Of a stretch of DNA of 55,273 nt, positions 26,191 to 35,237 are shown piece after piece (position 1 is the first letter of the stretch; every line of letters starts with the position of its first letter). The DNA is from Ralstonia sp. ASV6. Lineage in GTDB: Bacteria; Pseudomonadota; Gammaproteobacteria; Burkholderiales; Burkholderiaceae. Below the pieces are notes generated by a model, which saw only the letters and a list, made by a program, of their open reading frames with translations, searched no databases and was not told the origin of the DNA. The stretch is from assembly GCF_016429285.1 (NCBI RefSeq), contig NZ_JAELUI010000016.1, positions 1-55,273 on the forward strand. The letters run 5' to 3'. The position numbers and the translations under genes are program-made.

Positions 26191-27201
26191 TCAGGCAGCA
26201 GGAAAAAGCTGCCGGTAATCCAGCAAAAGGCTTTCGATGACGAGCCGTGCAGCCAGCGGATGCTGCTCGGTACGGCGCCGTTCGGGCAAGGCACGGGCGA
26301 AACGCTCCAGGCGGTCCAGCGGGATGGCGCTTGCGCAACGCTGCAATGCGTCGCGCTGGGCCGGGAAATACCGTGGGCGCCCTGCCAGCCTTGCAGCCAT
26401 CAGATCAAATACCCATCGGTGCATGGTACTGAGAACGGCGGGAACCGACAATTTCTGTAAATGATCGGCGGTGGCCAGTGCGTCGAGTTTCGAACCTTGG
26501 CCCAGCTGCTCGAGCAAAAACTGCAACAGTGGCCGGTCTTCGGACTCGGCGGCCGATAGCGCAGCCAGCGGTGCATTGCCGTATTCAGCCAGCAGGTTTT
26601 GCGCGTGCGGTACGCCCTGCTGCTCCAGCCACTGGCGCGCGGCGTCGGGCTGAGGCGGCTGCAGCGGAAACTGCCGGCAACGCGACAGGATGGTCGGCAG
26701 GATGCGGTCGATACGATCCGTCACCAGCAGGAAGATGGTGTCCTGTGGCGGCTCTTCCAGCGTCTTGAGCAGCGCGTTGGCGCCTTCGGTCTGCAGCGCA
26801 TCCAGCGGGTACAGCACTACCACGCGCAGCCCTGCCCGGTGCGTGCCCACACCAATCGCCTCAATCAGGCTGCGCACCTGCTCCATGCGGATGATCTTGC
26901 TGGGCGCCTTCTTCTTACCCTCGGCGTCCTTCTCGGTCTCGGGCGCATCTTCCATGGCCTCAGGGCGCACAAGATGGAAGTCCGGATGGTTACCCTGCGC
27001 GAACCAGTTGCAGGCCGCGCACGTGCCACAAGGCTGACCGTCGGCCGCGGGTGTGTCGCACAGCAGGCCCTGCGCAAAGTGCATGGCGAAATCGCGCTTG
27101 CCGGTGCCGGCCTGCCCGTTCAGCAGGATGGCGTGCGGCAGCTTGGACCGCATGGCCTGCAGGCGCGCCCAGTCAGCGGATTGCCAAGGATAAAGCATCA
27201 T
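26191..27201 (-). CDS. holB: DNA polymerase III delta prime subunit
   Basis: A 336-residue clamp-loader subunit. It has a degenerate P-loop (GQAGTGKRDFA near 29-39), a zinc-binding cysteine cluster (LLCDTP, QPCGTCAACNWF near 48-67), the sensor-1-like region (LKTLEEPPQDTIFLLVTD) and the SRCRQF motif. The C-terminal domain binds the other clamp-loader subunits. It sits 81 bp after tmk and 21 bp before pilZ. A Lys/Glu-rich insertion follows the zinc module (EDAPETEKDAEGKKKAPS near 90-107), probably a surface loop. Confidence 0.95.
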   Translation of the reverse strand: MMLYPWQSADWARLQAMRSKLPHAILLNGQAGTGKRDFAMHFAQGLLCDTPAADGQPCGTCAACNWFAQGNHPDFHLVRPEAMEDAPETEKDAEGKKKAPSKIIRMEQVRSLIEAIGVGTHRAGLRVVVLYPLDALQTEGANALLKTLEEPPQDTIFLLVTDRIDRILPTILSRCRQFPLQPPQPDAARQWLEQQGVPHAQNLLAEYGNAPLAALSAAESEDRPLLQFLLEQLGQGSKLDALATADHLQKLSVPAVLSTMHRWVFDLMAARLAGRPRYFPAQRDALQRCASAIPLDRLERFARALPERRRTEQHPLAARLVIESLLLDYRQLFPAA

Positions 27202-27282
27202 AAATCAATGGGTTGCGCTAGATTGTTGATGCGAAAGCTCGCCGTGAAACCATTATTTCAGTATCGGAAATTGCACGCAAAA

Positions 27283-27900
27283 TCAAAGCACTGCAAGCAA
27301 CTTCTCTAAGTCTTTCTGGAGTTCGCCGCGCTCGCGGTTGGCGTCCAGCACAACAAAACGCAGCGGCTCGGCGGCGGCGCGGCGCAGGTATTCGGCACGC
27401 GTGCGCAGGAAGAACTGGGCGGACTCTGCCTCGAACTTGTCGGGCGTGCGGGCGTCTGCCAGGCGCGCGGCGGCAATTTCGGGGGCGAGATCAAAGAGGA
27501 TGGTCTTGGTTGGCTGCAGGCCCTGTTGCACCCACTGCTCCAGCGCTTCAAGCCGGTCAATGGCCAAGCCCCTGCCTCCACCCTGGTAGGCGAAGGTGGC
27601 GTCGGTGAAACGGTCGGAAATGACCCAATCGCCGCGATCGAGCGCGGGTTGAATCACCTCGGCGATGTGCTCGCGGCGGCTGGCGAACATCAGCAGCGCT
27701 TCGGTTTCCAGGTGCATGCGTTCGTGCAGCAGCACCTCGCGCAGGCGTTCGCCCAGGGGCGTGCCACCCGGCTCACGGGTGACGACCACATTCTTGCCTT
27801 GCGGCGCGAGCTTGGCCTGCAATTGCTGGGCGAACCACGCCAGGTGCGTGCTCTTGCCCGCGCCGTCGATACCTTCGAATGTAATGAACTTGCCGGTCAT
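27283..27900 (-). CDS. tmk: Thymidylate kinase
   Basis: A 205-residue dTMP kinase making dTDP for DNA synthesis. P-loop [12 protein letters not shown] (8-19), the [10 protein letters not shown] motif, the DR motif in [19 protein letters not shown] (the lid region) and the terminal adenine-binding segment are all present. Its ATG overlaps the mltG stop by 4 bp, implying translational coupling. Confidence 0.96.
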   Translation of the reverse strand: MTGKFITFEGIDGAGKSTHLAWFAQQLQAKLAPQGKNVVVTREPGGTPLGERLREVLLHERMHLETEALLMFASRREHIAEVIQPALDRGDWVISDRFTDATFAYQGGGRGLAIDRLEALEQWVQQGLQPTKTILFDLAPEIAAARLADARTPDKFEAESAQFFLRTRAEYLRRAAAEPLRFVVLDANRERGELQKDLEKLLAVL

Positions 27901-28895
27901 GGTTGGCCGCGCTGGTATTTGTTGACGGCCCGGTTGTGGTCCGTCAGGTTGGTCGAAAACTGGCTGCTGCCGTCACCGCGCGCCACGAAGTACAGCGCAT
28001 CGGACGCCGCGGGGTTCAGCGCCGCTTGCAGCGAGGCCATGCCCGGCAGCGAGATCGGCGTGGGCGGCAGGCCGGCGCGCGTGTAGGTGTTGTACGGCGT
28101 GTCTGCCTGCAGATCGCGCTTGCGCAGATTGCCGTCAAAGCCGGCACCGATGCCGTAGATGACGGTCGGGTCGGTCTGCAGCAGCATGTTCTTGCGCAGG
28201 CGGTTGACGAACACCGCCGCGATCATCGGTCGGTCGACCTTCTGGCCGGTCTCTTTCTCGATGATGGAGGCCATGGTCAAGGCTTCGTACGGGGTCTTGT
28301 ACGGCAGGTCGAGCGGCCGCTTGGCCCAGGCGTCGGCCAGGCGTTTCTGCATGGCCTGGTAGGCGTGGCGATAGAGCTCCACATCACTGCTGCCACGTGC
28401 AAAGAGATAGGTATCGGGGAAGAACAGGCCTTCCGGATTGGCTTCGGGTGCGCCGATCTTGCGCATCAAATCGGCGTCGGACAGGCCCGCCGTGTCGTGC
28501 TTGAGCGCTGGCTCCGCATCCACCACCGCGCGCATCTGGCGCATCGACCAGCCTTCAATGACGGTGACGACGTAGTGCGTGACCTCGCCGCGCGCCATCT
28601 TGTCGAGGATGGACAACGGCGTGGCGCCGGTCTCCAATTCGTAGCCGCCGGCCTTCAGGCTCTTGGCGTTGCCGGTAGCGCGCGCCACGAGCGAGAACAA
28701 CTGCGGTTGCACGCCCACGCCCGCGCTGGCGAGCTGCTTGCCGACCGAGATCACGCTCGAGTTCGGCTTGATCACCACTTCCAGCGACGGTGCCGGAAGG
28801 CTCACCGGTTGCTGGGCCCACCACACCACGCCGCCTGCCGCCGCCAGCGCGATCAGGATCGCCAGCAGAATCAAGCGCTTGAGAAAAGAGAACAT
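27897..28895 (-). CDS. mltG: Endolytic murein transglycosylase MltG
   Basis: A 332-residue inner-membrane protein with one N-terminal anchor helix ([19 protein letters not shown], about 9-27) and a periplasmic domain. It has a LysM-like subdomain and the YceG fold; the catalytic Glu lies in [11 protein letters not shown], with the conserved [14 protein letters not shown] segment near the C-terminus. It cuts nascent glycan strands and sets their length. It is the first gene of the mltG-tmk-holB-pilZ-tatD block and diverges from ygfZ. Confidence 0.95.
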   Translation of the reverse strand: MFSFLKRLILLAILIALAAAGGVVWWAQQPVSLPAPSLEVVIKPNSSVISVGKQLASAGVGVQPQLFSLVARATGNAKSLKAGGYELETGATPLSILDKMARGEVTHYVVTVIEGWSMRQMRAVVDAEPALKHDTAGLSDADLMRKIGAPEANPEGLFFPDTYLFARGSSDVELYRHAYQAMQKRLADAWAKRPLDLPYKTPYEALTMASIIEKETGQKVDRPMIAAVFVNRLRKNMLLQTDPTVIYGIGAGFDGNLRKRDLQADTPYNTYTRAGLPPTPISLPGMASLQAALNPAASDALYFVARGDGSSQFSTNLTDHNRAVNKYQRGQP

Positions 28896-29001
28896 TGCGT
28901 TGCGTATTGACGGAATCCACGTGCGGAACGACTCGGCCGCAGCTTTGTCCGCACTATTGACATGGGTTGAGAGGACACAAACTGCCCTTCAGACAGCCTC
29001 A

Positions 29002-29007
29002 TATAAT
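29002..29007 (+). promoter_or_regulatory. Possible -10 element of ygfZ
   Basis: A perfect TATAAT lies 31 bp before the ygfZ ATG in the 142-bp gap between mltG and ygfZ. No good -35 hexamer is seen at 16-18 bp, so this is only a candidate. Confidence 0.4.
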
Positions 29008-29037
29008 ACCGGGTCAATCTCAGGCAGCCTGCACACC

Positions 29038-30078
29038 ATGAATGTCGTTTTCCAGGATTTCGTCGATACGCTCAGCTTTCCTCCGCTCGACGTCCAATTT
29101 GACGCCGCCACGCGCGGCAGCGTGCTGTCTGCGCCGACCAACCTCGCGCGCATTGCCGTTGAAGGCGCGGATGCGGCCGAATTCCTCCATAACCAGCTGA
29201 CCAACGCCGTCACGGGCCTGGGGCCCAACCAGGCTCGTCTGGCCGGCTACTGCTCGCCCAAAGGGCGCCTGCTGGCCACGCTGTTGATGTGGCGCCAGGC
29301 CGATACGATCGTGCTGCAGGCCGACAAGCTGGTCGCCCCGGCGCTTACCAAGCGCCTGTCGATGTTCGTGCTGCGTGCCAAGGCCAAGCTGCGTCCGATG
29401 GACGAGTTCATCGCCATCGGCGTCGCCGGGCCGGATGCGGCCGATGCCCTGCTGGCGGCCGGCGCCGTGCTGCCGGAGTCGGATGCCATCTACGCCGTTG
29501 CACAGCAGCCGGCCACGGTGGGCCAGCAGGTTGGCGCAGTGATCCGCCTGCCCGACGCCGACGGCCGCCCGCGCTATCAATGGATGGTGCACGCCGAGCA
29601 TTTCCAGCATGCATGGAAGATGCTGTCGTCGCGCCTGTCGCTGATCGGCACTGAGGTGTGGGACTGGTTGAGCCTGCAGGCAGGTGTGCCGCAAATCACC
29701 CTGCCCACGCAAGAGCAGTTCGTGCCGCAGATGGTGAACCTGGAGTTGCTGGGCGGTGTCGATTTCAAAAAAGGCTGCTATCCCGGCCAGGAAATCGTCG
29801 CGCGCAGCCAGTATCGCGGCACGCTCAAGCGGCGCATGCAACGCGCCCACGTGAATGCTCCCACCTCGGCAGGCGCCGAGGTCTACAGCGCAGCCGATCC
29901 GAGCCAGCCGTGCGGCATGGTCGTGAATGCGGCAATGGCACCGGACGGCGGCACGGACTTGCTGGTCGAGTTGAAGCTGGATGCGCTCGACACCGTCATC
30001 CACCTCGCCACGTTTGACGGCCCGGTGTTGACGTTGCAGAACCTGCCGTACACGATTCCCGTTTCAGAAAACGCCTGA
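29038..30078 (+). CDS. ygfZ: Folate-binding protein YgfZ (iron-sulfur cluster maintenance)
   Basis: A 346-residue GcvT-fold protein that helps assemble or repair certain Fe-S enzymes using tetrahydrofolate. The signature KGCYPGQE with the essential cysteine is at 245-252 (Cys247). The N-terminal tetrahydrofolate-binding domain contains FLHNQLTNAV and YCSPKGRLLA. The frame is open upstream to 28663, but that part lies in the mltG promoter and gene. The ATG at 29038 fits the family. It is followed 15 bp later by a DUF4936 gene. Confidence 0.93.
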   Translation: MNVVFQDFVDTLSFPPLDVQFDAATRGSVLSAPTNLARIAVEGADAAEFLHNQLTNAVTGLGPNQARLAGYCSPKGRLLATLLMWRQADTIVLQADKLVAPALTKRLSMFVLRAKAKLRPMDEFIAIGVAGPDAADALLAAGAVLPESDAIYAVAQQPATVGQQVGAVIRLPDADGRPRYQWMVHAEHFQHAWKMLSSRLSLIGTEVWDWLSLQAGVPQITLPTQEQFVPQMVNLELLGGVDFKKGCYPGQEIVARSQYRGTLKRRMQRAHVNAPTSAGAEVYSAADPSQPCGMVVNAAMAPDGGTDLLVELKLDALDTVIHLATFDGPVLTLQNLPYTIPVSENA

Positions 30079-30093
30079 TACCGGACACCCATC

Positions 30094-30384
30094 ATGGCCG
30101 ATCACCTGTTCGTCTACTTCCGCATCGCCGAGCGCGACGCCGCCGCTGCCCTGCCACGCTGGCAACGCTGGCTCGACACGGTGGAAGAAGCGACCGGCGT
30201 GACCGGCACCGTGATGCGTCGCCCCGAGCTACGCGACGGGCAGGCCACGTGGATGGAGTGCTACCACGATATCCCGCCTGCCTTTACCGCTACGCTGGCC
30301 GGCCTGTGGGAGACCGGCGGCCCGCGCGAATTCGTTGCGGGCGAACGCCATGCGGAGCTTTTCGTTGATCTGGAGAACGGTTAG
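30094..30384 (+). CDS. DUF4936 family protein
   Basis: A 96-residue small protein matching, from memory, the DUF4936 family found mostly in betaproteobacteria. It begins DHLFVYFRIAERDAAAALPRWQRW and contains a TWMECYHDIP segment. No signal peptide, no membrane helix and no known function. The ferredoxin-like beta-alpha pattern is suggestive only. It starts 15 bp after ygfZ and is probably co-transcribed with it. Confidence 0.8.
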   Translation: MADHLFVYFRIAERDAAAALPRWQRWLDTVEEATGVTGTVMRRPELRDGQATWMECYHDIPPAFTATLAGLWETGGPREFVAGERHAELFVDLENG

Positions 30385-30502
30385 CCCCGTACTCGCGTAA
30401 TCGTCATCGCAAAAACTCGGCTGGCTGCTATGCTTGGCCGAAGCCCTCGCGACACAGGTCGTCACATTGACCACTCGCTTGGCACGTTCAAAGGAAGTGC
30501 TC

Positions 30503-31318
30503 ATGTGTTTGATTCTCACGGCCTGGCACGCCCACCCCGCCTACGCACTAGTGGTGGCCGCCAACCGGGACGAATTCTATGACCGCCCCGCGGCGCCGCT
30601 GGCGTGGTGGAGCGATGCGCCCAACGTACTCGCCGGGCGCGATCTGGCCCAGGTTGTCGGCCACGCAGGCACGTGGATGGGGATGACACGCGACGGCCGT
30701 TTTGCAGCGCTGACCAACTACCGTGCGCCGTCCGAGCGCCGCCCCGATGCGCGCTCACGCGGTGAATTGGTCTCCAATTTCCTGACGGCCGATGAGGCGT
30801 CGATCCCGACGTACCTCGATAGCCTGACCACTCGCGACCGCGCTTACAACGGCTACAACCTGCTGACCGCCACGCGCGACGAACTCTGGTGGACCAGCAA
30901 CCGCGCAGACGCCCCGCTCAAGCTGGCGCCCGGCGTATACGGGCTGTCAAATGCGTTGCTCGACACGCCGTGGTTCAAGGTACGCCACCGCATGGCCGCG
31001 TTTGCCGAGGCCTTGGCCGCTGATACCGGCCGACACGGCAACGCGCTGGACGTGTCCCGCTATATCAACCTGATGGCCGAGACACGAGAAGCCCCCACCG
31101 GCGCCCTGCCTGCCACCGGCGTGGCACCAGAGTGGGAAAAGCTGCTCTCCGCCGCATTCATCCGCTCGCCGCGCTATGGCACGCGTGCCACTACCGTGCT
31201 GCGCATCCGCCACGATGGCTGCTTCGACGTGACCGAGCGCCGCTTCGACGCGCAAGGGCAGATTGGCGAGACACGCTACCTCGGCGTGCTCGATACCGTT
31301 ACGCACGCCGATATGTAA
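30503..31318 (+). CDS. NRDE family protein (TANGO2 homologue)
   Basis: A 271-residue protein. The name motif NRDE is at residues 22-25 (VVAANRDEFYDRP), and Cys2 at the very N-terminus is conserved in the family and placed like an N-terminal nucleophile. It continues with GRDLAQVVGHAGTWMGMTRDGRFAALTNYR and ends with the TATTVL-like RATTVLRIRHDG block. The human homologue TANGO2 has been linked to lipid and heme handling; the bacterial role is unclear. The ATG at 30503 has GGAAG before it; an earlier open frame adds nothing conserved. It follows the DUF4936 gene after 118 bp. Confidence 0.9.
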   Translation: MCLILTAWHAHPAYALVVAANRDEFYDRPAAPLAWWSDAPNVLAGRDLAQVVGHAGTWMGMTRDGRFAALTNYRAPSERRPDARSRGELVSNFLTADEASIPTYLDSLTTRDRAYNGYNLLTATRDELWWTSNRADAPLKLAPGVYGLSNALLDTPWFKVRHRMAAFAEALAADTGRHGNALDVSRYINLMAETREAPTGALPATGVAPEWEKLLSAAFIRSPRYGTRATTVLRIRHDGCFDVTERRFDAQGQIGETRYLGVLDTVTHADM

Positions 31319-31330
31319 GCGCGCATCGAC

Positions 31331-32227
31331 TCATGCCGTCTCTTGTTTGGCGGCAACAAGCTGGTCGATTTCGGTGATGGCCGCACCGCCCGGACGCAGC
31401 GCAGAATGCTCACGCTTGGACTGCACCAGCGGGTAGAACATTTGCGCGGTCCAGCGCTCCTCGCCAAACAATACGTCGTCCTGCAAGCCGATCTGCGCGG
31501 GGTACTTGCGCGTGATGTGGGCGGTGCCGAACAGCACGTCCCAGAAGAACAGCAGGTTGCCGAAATTGCCCTTGTAGTGGCCGATGCCATCGGCGTTGGT
31601 AAGCGCGTGGTGCGCCCAATGCGTAGCAGGCGTGGAAATGGTGCGCTCAATCACCCACATCAGTGGGCGCAGCGCGCGAATGCGGTACAGCGGCGCATCC
31701 CACGGCCAGGCGCAATGCGCGCCCAGAATGACGGCCACCTTCACCAGCAGATACACCCCGTAGACGCTGCCGAAACCCAGATACACCGCCACACCGCCAA
31801 TCCACAGGCCGGGCATCATCAGGTAGTAGAAGAAGTTGTTGCGGTATGTGACACGCACGCTCATGTACGACGAGCTGTGATGCGCGCGGTGCAACGGCCA
31901 CAGCAGTGGTGTGTGCGAGGCACGGTGCCAAAGATACTGCGTGAGGTCATCGCCGATCAGCAGCAGGCCGGTCATGGCCCACCACGGCAGATTGGCCCAG
32001 GCGTTGTGCTGCGCAGGCATGAGCCAGTTGCACAGCGCGTTGCTGCCCAGCAGCGCAATCGGCTGGGTGATGGCGACCAGGCTAACGAACATCAGCACTT
32101 CCAGCCATGCGTCGTTGGCGGTGGCCTTGCCGCTGACACTGGCCTGGTAGCGCCGTGTGACGAACTCCATGGCGCCGAAGCCCAGGATGCAGGCGACGAT
32201 CAGTGCCAATTGCAGGTGTGAACTCAT
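31331..32227 (-). CDS. Fatty acid hydroxylase / sterol desaturase family protein
   Basis: A 298-residue integral membrane di-iron enzyme with about four to five hydrophobic segments. The histidine clusters for the di-iron centre are visible: HRASHTPLLWPLHRAHHSS near 122-140 and HWAHHALTNADGIGHYKGN near 202-220. Members hydroxylate or desaturate lipids and sterols, or cleave ether lipids. The substrate is unknown; bacterial members often modify hopanoids or fatty acids. It diverges from a LysR gene, with an inverted repeat (32291-32332) between them that may control it. Confidence 0.9.
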   Translation of the reverse strand: MSSHLQLALIVACILGFGAMEFVTRRYQASVSGKATANDAWLEVLMFVSLVAITQPIALLGSNALCNWLMPAQHNAWANLPWWAMTGLLLIGDDLTQYLWHRASHTPLLWPLHRAHHSSSYMSVRVTYRNNFFYYLMMPGLWIGGVAVYLGFGSVYGVYLLVKVAVILGAHCAWPWDAPLYRIRALRPLMWVIERTISTPATHWAHHALTNADGIGHYKGNFGNLLFFWDVLFGTAHITRKYPAQIGLQDDVLFGEERWTAQMFYPLVQSKREHSALRPGGAAITEIDQLVAAKQETA

Positions 32228-32290
32228 CGGGTGTCTCCTCGCTTTTGTAGCGAATTTTTATGAAGACAAGCCTAGGCGTGGTAATTCAAT

Positions 32291-32332
32291 GCGTCCAATG
32301 CATAATAAACATCTATTCAATGCAATGGACGC
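32291..32332. promoter_or_regulatory. Inverted repeat in LysR/desaturase divergent promoter
   Basis: GCGTCCAATGCA and TGCAATGGACGC form 12-bp arms (11 of 12 paired) separated by 18 bp, ending 6 bp before the LysR ATG and about 64 bp from the desaturase ATG. Both arms are flanked by ATTCAATGC. The position fits binding by the neighbouring LysR protein and self-repression. Confidence 0.5.
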
Positions 32333-32338
32333 AACAGC

Positions 32339-33244
32339 ATGGACTTGCGCCGCCTGAGTCACGTCGTTGCCCTGGCTGACACCCTGCATTTCGCCCGCGC
32401 CGCCGAGTTGGCGCACCTTAGCCAACCTGCCTTCAGCCGAAGCATCCAGGCCATCGAAGATGACCTTGGCATCCGCCTGTTCGACCGTGATGTGGGCGGC
32501 GTGCGCCCCACTGCAGCGGGTGAGTTCGTGATCGCACGGGGGCGCAAGCTGCTGTTCGAGGCGCGGTGCCTGCAGCGTGACGTAGATCTTTACCGTGACA
32601 GCCAACTCGGCGATACCGCCTTTGGCGTGGGGCCGCTGCTGACTGCCACCTTGATGCCGCAGGCGTTGCGTGAGTTGCGGCAACTGCATCCACAAGTGGC
32701 GCTGCGCATGGAAGTCGGCAACTGGGTACAACTACTAGAAAGCCTGCGCACGGAAAGCATCGAGTTCTTCGCTGCGGACGTGCGCGACATGCCAAAAGAC
32801 GCCGCGTTGGATATCCAGCCCATCGGCGGTCAACCGCCCCATCTGTACGTGCGGGCCGGCCACCCGCTGGCGCAGCGTGAGCACACGTTGCGCGAAGTGT
32901 GGGAATACGGCATTGCCGTGCCGAAGCTGCTGAGCCCGTCGAAGGTGGAATTGGCCGCCCTGCTGGGTTTGCCTGCGGGCGAGGAAGTCAGCATTGCGCT
33001 CGAATGTGACAACTACGGCGTGCTCAAGACGGTCGCGCTCACCACCGACACCGTGCTCGGCGCAACAGATGCCGCCCTACGCGAGGAACTGGAGTCCGGC
33101 GCACTTGTACGGCTGGCGGTAAAAGGCTGGCTGTCGCCGCCGTCCATCACGGGGATTGTGCGACTGCACGGCAGAACGTCGTCGCCGGCGGCACAGGCTG
33201 CGATCGAAGCGATCGTGCGCGCCGCCCGCGCGATCAACGTGTAG
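32339..33244 (+). CDS. LysR-family transcriptional regulator
   Basis: A 301-residue LysR-type protein. Helix-turn-helix at residues 1-60 (LRRLSHVVALADTLHFARAAELAHLSQPAFSRSIQAIEDDLG) and effector domain from about 90. It is divergent from the fatty acid hydroxylase/desaturase gene, its probable target. The close inverted repeat suggests autoregulation. It converges on the GNAT gene with an 8-bp gap. Confidence 0.92.
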   Translation: MDLRRLSHVVALADTLHFARAAELAHLSQPAFSRSIQAIEDDLGIRLFDRDVGGVRPTAAGEFVIARGRKLLFEARCLQRDVDLYRDSQLGDTAFGVGPLLTATLMPQALRELRQLHPQVALRMEVGNWVQLLESLRTESIEFFAADVRDMPKDAALDIQPIGGQPPHLYVRAGHPLAQREHTLREVWEYGIAVPKLLSPSKVELAALLGLPAGEEVSIALECDNYGVLKTVALTTDTVLGATDAALREELESGALVRLAVKGWLSPPSITGIVRLHGRTSSPAAQAAIEAIVRAARAINV

Positions 33245-33252
33245 GCGGTCTG

Positions 33253-33699
33253 TTACAGCACGCGGCGCATGGTCCGGTGCGGGATGCCCGCCTCTTCAAA
33301 CTCTGCGCCCTCGGCGGTAAAGCCAGCGCGTGTATAGAACGGCATGGCGTGGGTTTGCGCGTTCAGGATCAGTTCTGGGTAACCGAGCGACCGGGCCTTG
33401 TCGATCAACGCTTGCAGTACACATGCGCCAACGCCCGTGCCGCGCGCCTCCTTGCGCACAGCCATGCGGCCGATGTGGCCGTCCGGCAGTAGACGGCCGG
33501 TAGCAACTGCGCGGCCGGCCGTATCGTGCGCCAGGGCGTGCCAGCACTGGTCGTCCCACTCGTCCCATTCGAGTTCAACAGGCACGCCCTGCTCGACCAC
33601 AAACACGTCGTAGCGAATGGCGCGCGCTTCTTCGCGCACGGTGTCCCAGCGGTCGATTTCAACGCCGGCAAGCGGGCGGACAGATTCAGGGGCAGTCAT
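33253..33699 (-). CDS. GNAT family N-acetyltransferase (ElaA/YjcF type)
   Basis: A 148-residue acyltransferase. The acetyl-CoA-binding P-loop region is GRMAVRKEARGTGVGACVLQAL (about 81-102), and the start has the family-typical RYDVFVVEQGVPVELEWDEWD. The acceptor is unknown. Its start overlaps the end of the preceding thioesterase gene by 4 bp, so the two are translationally coupled in an esterase-thioesterase-acetyltransferase operon. Confidence 0.9.
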   Translation of the reverse strand: MTAPESVRPLAGVEIDRWDTVREEARAIRYDVFVVEQGVPVELEWDEWDDQCWHALAHDTAGRAVATGRLLPDGHIGRMAVRKEARGTGVGACVLQALIDKARSLGYPELILNAQTHAMPFYTRAGFTAEGAEFEEAGIPHRTMRRVL

Positions 33700-34133
33700 G
33701 TTTCAGGCTTGAGAACTTCAAAATTGAGAATGCGATCGCGCAGCGTCTCGGGAAGCGGCGCGGAGGTCTGCGTAGCGGGATCGGCGCATACGTAGATGAC
33801 CTCGCCGGTAACGAGATGCTCGTCTTCGCGATACATCTCAATGATAAAACGCATGCTGGAGCGGCCCAAGCGCGCCACGCGGCAACGCAGGTCCAGCTCG
33901 TCGTCAAAGCGCGCGGACGCATGGTATTCGAGCGTGGATTTGACCACGTAGAAGTCGACACCAAACGTATCAACCACATCCACCGGATATCGCACGCCGA
34001 TGCTGCGCCAATACTCGGTGATGCAGACATCGGCATACAACAGGTAGTGGCCATTGAAGACGATGCTCTGCGCATCGACTTCGGCCCAGCGCACACGCAA
34101 TGGCGTGCTGTGGCGGAAATCCTCAATCGCCAT
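33696..34133 (-). CDS. Acyl-CoA thioesterase, 4-hydroxybenzoyl-CoA thioesterase fold (YbgC/FadM type)
   Basis: A 145-residue hotdog-fold enzyme. The active-site region reads VRWAEVDAQSIVFNGHYLLYADV, a variant of the RWxDxDxxGHVNN pattern with Asp at about 20. Such enzymes release free acids from acyl-CoA. It lies 22 bp after the esterase and overlaps the GNAT gene by 4 bp. A bypass of acyl-CoA accumulation in the same regulon as fadB is plausible, given the shared operator type. Confidence 0.88.
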   Translation of the reverse strand: MAIEDFRHSTPLRVRWAEVDAQSIVFNGHYLLYADVCITEYWRSIGVRYPVDVVDTFGVDFYVVKSTLEYHASARFDDELDLRCRVARLGRSSMRFIIEMYREDEHLVTGEVIYVCADPATQTSAPLPETLRDRILNFEVLKPET

Positions 34134-34155
34134 GCGGGTCTCCTCTCATTGTTGC

Positions 34156-35130
34156 TTACTCCGTCTCGGTGCCGAAGGCGCGGCGCAGTGCAGTGGCGGC
34201 GTCGCGGTGTGCATCTTCGACTGCCGGCACAAAGCGGCCGATCTTGAAGAAGTCGTGGATCATGCCTTCGTACAGCTTCAGTTCGGCTGGCACACCGGCA
34301 TCGCGCAGCTTGTTCGCGTAGCCGATGCCGGCATCGCGGATCGGGTCGAAGCCAGCCACCGCAATCCACGCGGGGCACACGCCTTGCACATCGGCGCCGT
34401 GGCCACCGGCATCCAGCGGGGCGAAGCGCCAGTCGTCGCGGTCGGCATCCGTGCGCAGGTATTGCGAGAAGAACCAGTGGATCATCTCCTGCGTGAGCAG
34501 GTAGCCCTCGGCGAATTTGCGGTGTGACGGCGTGGTCTCGCGCGCAGTGGTGCCGGGGTAGATCAACAGTTGCAGAACAGGCGCGAGGCCTCGGTTACGT
34601 GCCTCGATGGCACTGATGGCAGCTAGCGTTCCGCCCGCGCTGTCGCCGCCGAACGCGATGCGCGCGGGGTCGGCGCCGATGGTGACGGCTTCATCGAACA
34701 CCCACTGCAGCACGTCAAACGCGTCGTTTGCTGCGGTCGGGAATTTCCACTCCGGCCCGAGCCGATAGTCCACCGACAACACCATCGCCCCGGATTTGGC
34801 TGCCAATGATCGGCAGAGTTGATCGTGCGTCCTGATGCTGCCCACGGTGAAACCGCCACCGTGAAAGTACACCAGCAACGGCAGCGGATCGGCCCAGCTC
34901 ACCTCACGTGCGGCATAGGTACGGATGGGAATCGCATGACCGTCGCGCGCAGTGACCGTCAGGTCATGTACGGCTTCCAGCGGAATGGCCGGGATGTCGA
35001 CAATGGGGCTGCTCTTTTCGTAGGCGATCTTGGCGTCGGCGGGGTCGAGCGCATTCAACGGCGGACGCTTGGCACGCGCAACCAGGTCGAGCAACTGGGC
35101 AACGTGCGGGTCGAGAGACGGGTGCTGCAT
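34156..35130 (-). CDS. Alpha/beta hydrolase, hormone-sensitive-lipase family esterase
   Basis: A 324-residue esterase. The oxyanion-hole motif HGGG is at 90-93 (VYFHGGGFTVGS) and the nucleophile Ser164 lies in GGDSAGG. The catalytic Asp and His fall in the last third (AWIAVAGFDPIRD and EGMIHDFFK). There is no signal peptide, so it hydrolyses short or medium acyl esters inside the cell. It is the first gene of an esterase-thioesterase-GNAT operon and diverges from an iron alcohol dehydrogenase over a palindromic operator. An ester-to-alcohol-plus-acid pair of enzymes is a reasonable guess. Confidence 0.92.
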   Translation of the reverse strand: MQHPSLDPHVAQLLDLVARAKRPPLNALDPADAKIAYEKSSPIVDIPAIPLEAVHDLTVTARDGHAIPIRTYAAREVSWADPLPLLVYFHGGGFTVGSIRTHDQLCRSLAAKSGAMVLSVDYRLGPEWKFPTAANDAFDVLQWVFDEAVTIGADPARIAFGGDSAGGTLAAISAIEARNRGLAPVLQLLIYPGTTARETTPSHRKFAEGYLLTQEMIHWFFSQYLRTDADRDDWRFAPLDAGGHGADVQGVCPAWIAVAGFDPIRDAGIGYANKLRDAGVPAELKLYEGMIHDFFKIGRFVPAVEDAHRDAATALRRAFGTETE

Positions 35131-35137
35131 GAGGGCG

Positions 35138-35186
35138 TTAACTGAACGATCGTTCTAATTTAGCTATCATCGGAGTATCCATTGAA
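35138..35186. promoter_or_regulatory. Divergent promoter with TetR-type operator (esterase / alcohol dehydrogenase)
   Basis: GAACGATCGTTC (35144-35155) is a perfect 12-bp palindrome. On the plus strand it lies in the 17-bp spacer between TTAACT (35138-35143) and TAGCTA (35161-35166). On the minus strand TTCAAT (35181-35186) and TAAATT (35157-35162) are 18 bp apart, with the palindrome at the expected start of transcription. One repressor could therefore block both directions. The sequence resembles TetR-family sites. A near copy lies at the fadB promoter. Confidence 0.65.
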
Positions 35187-35237
35187 CCACGCCCGCACGA
35201 CAAGACGGGTGATGCACACATCCATCGGAGACAGCGC

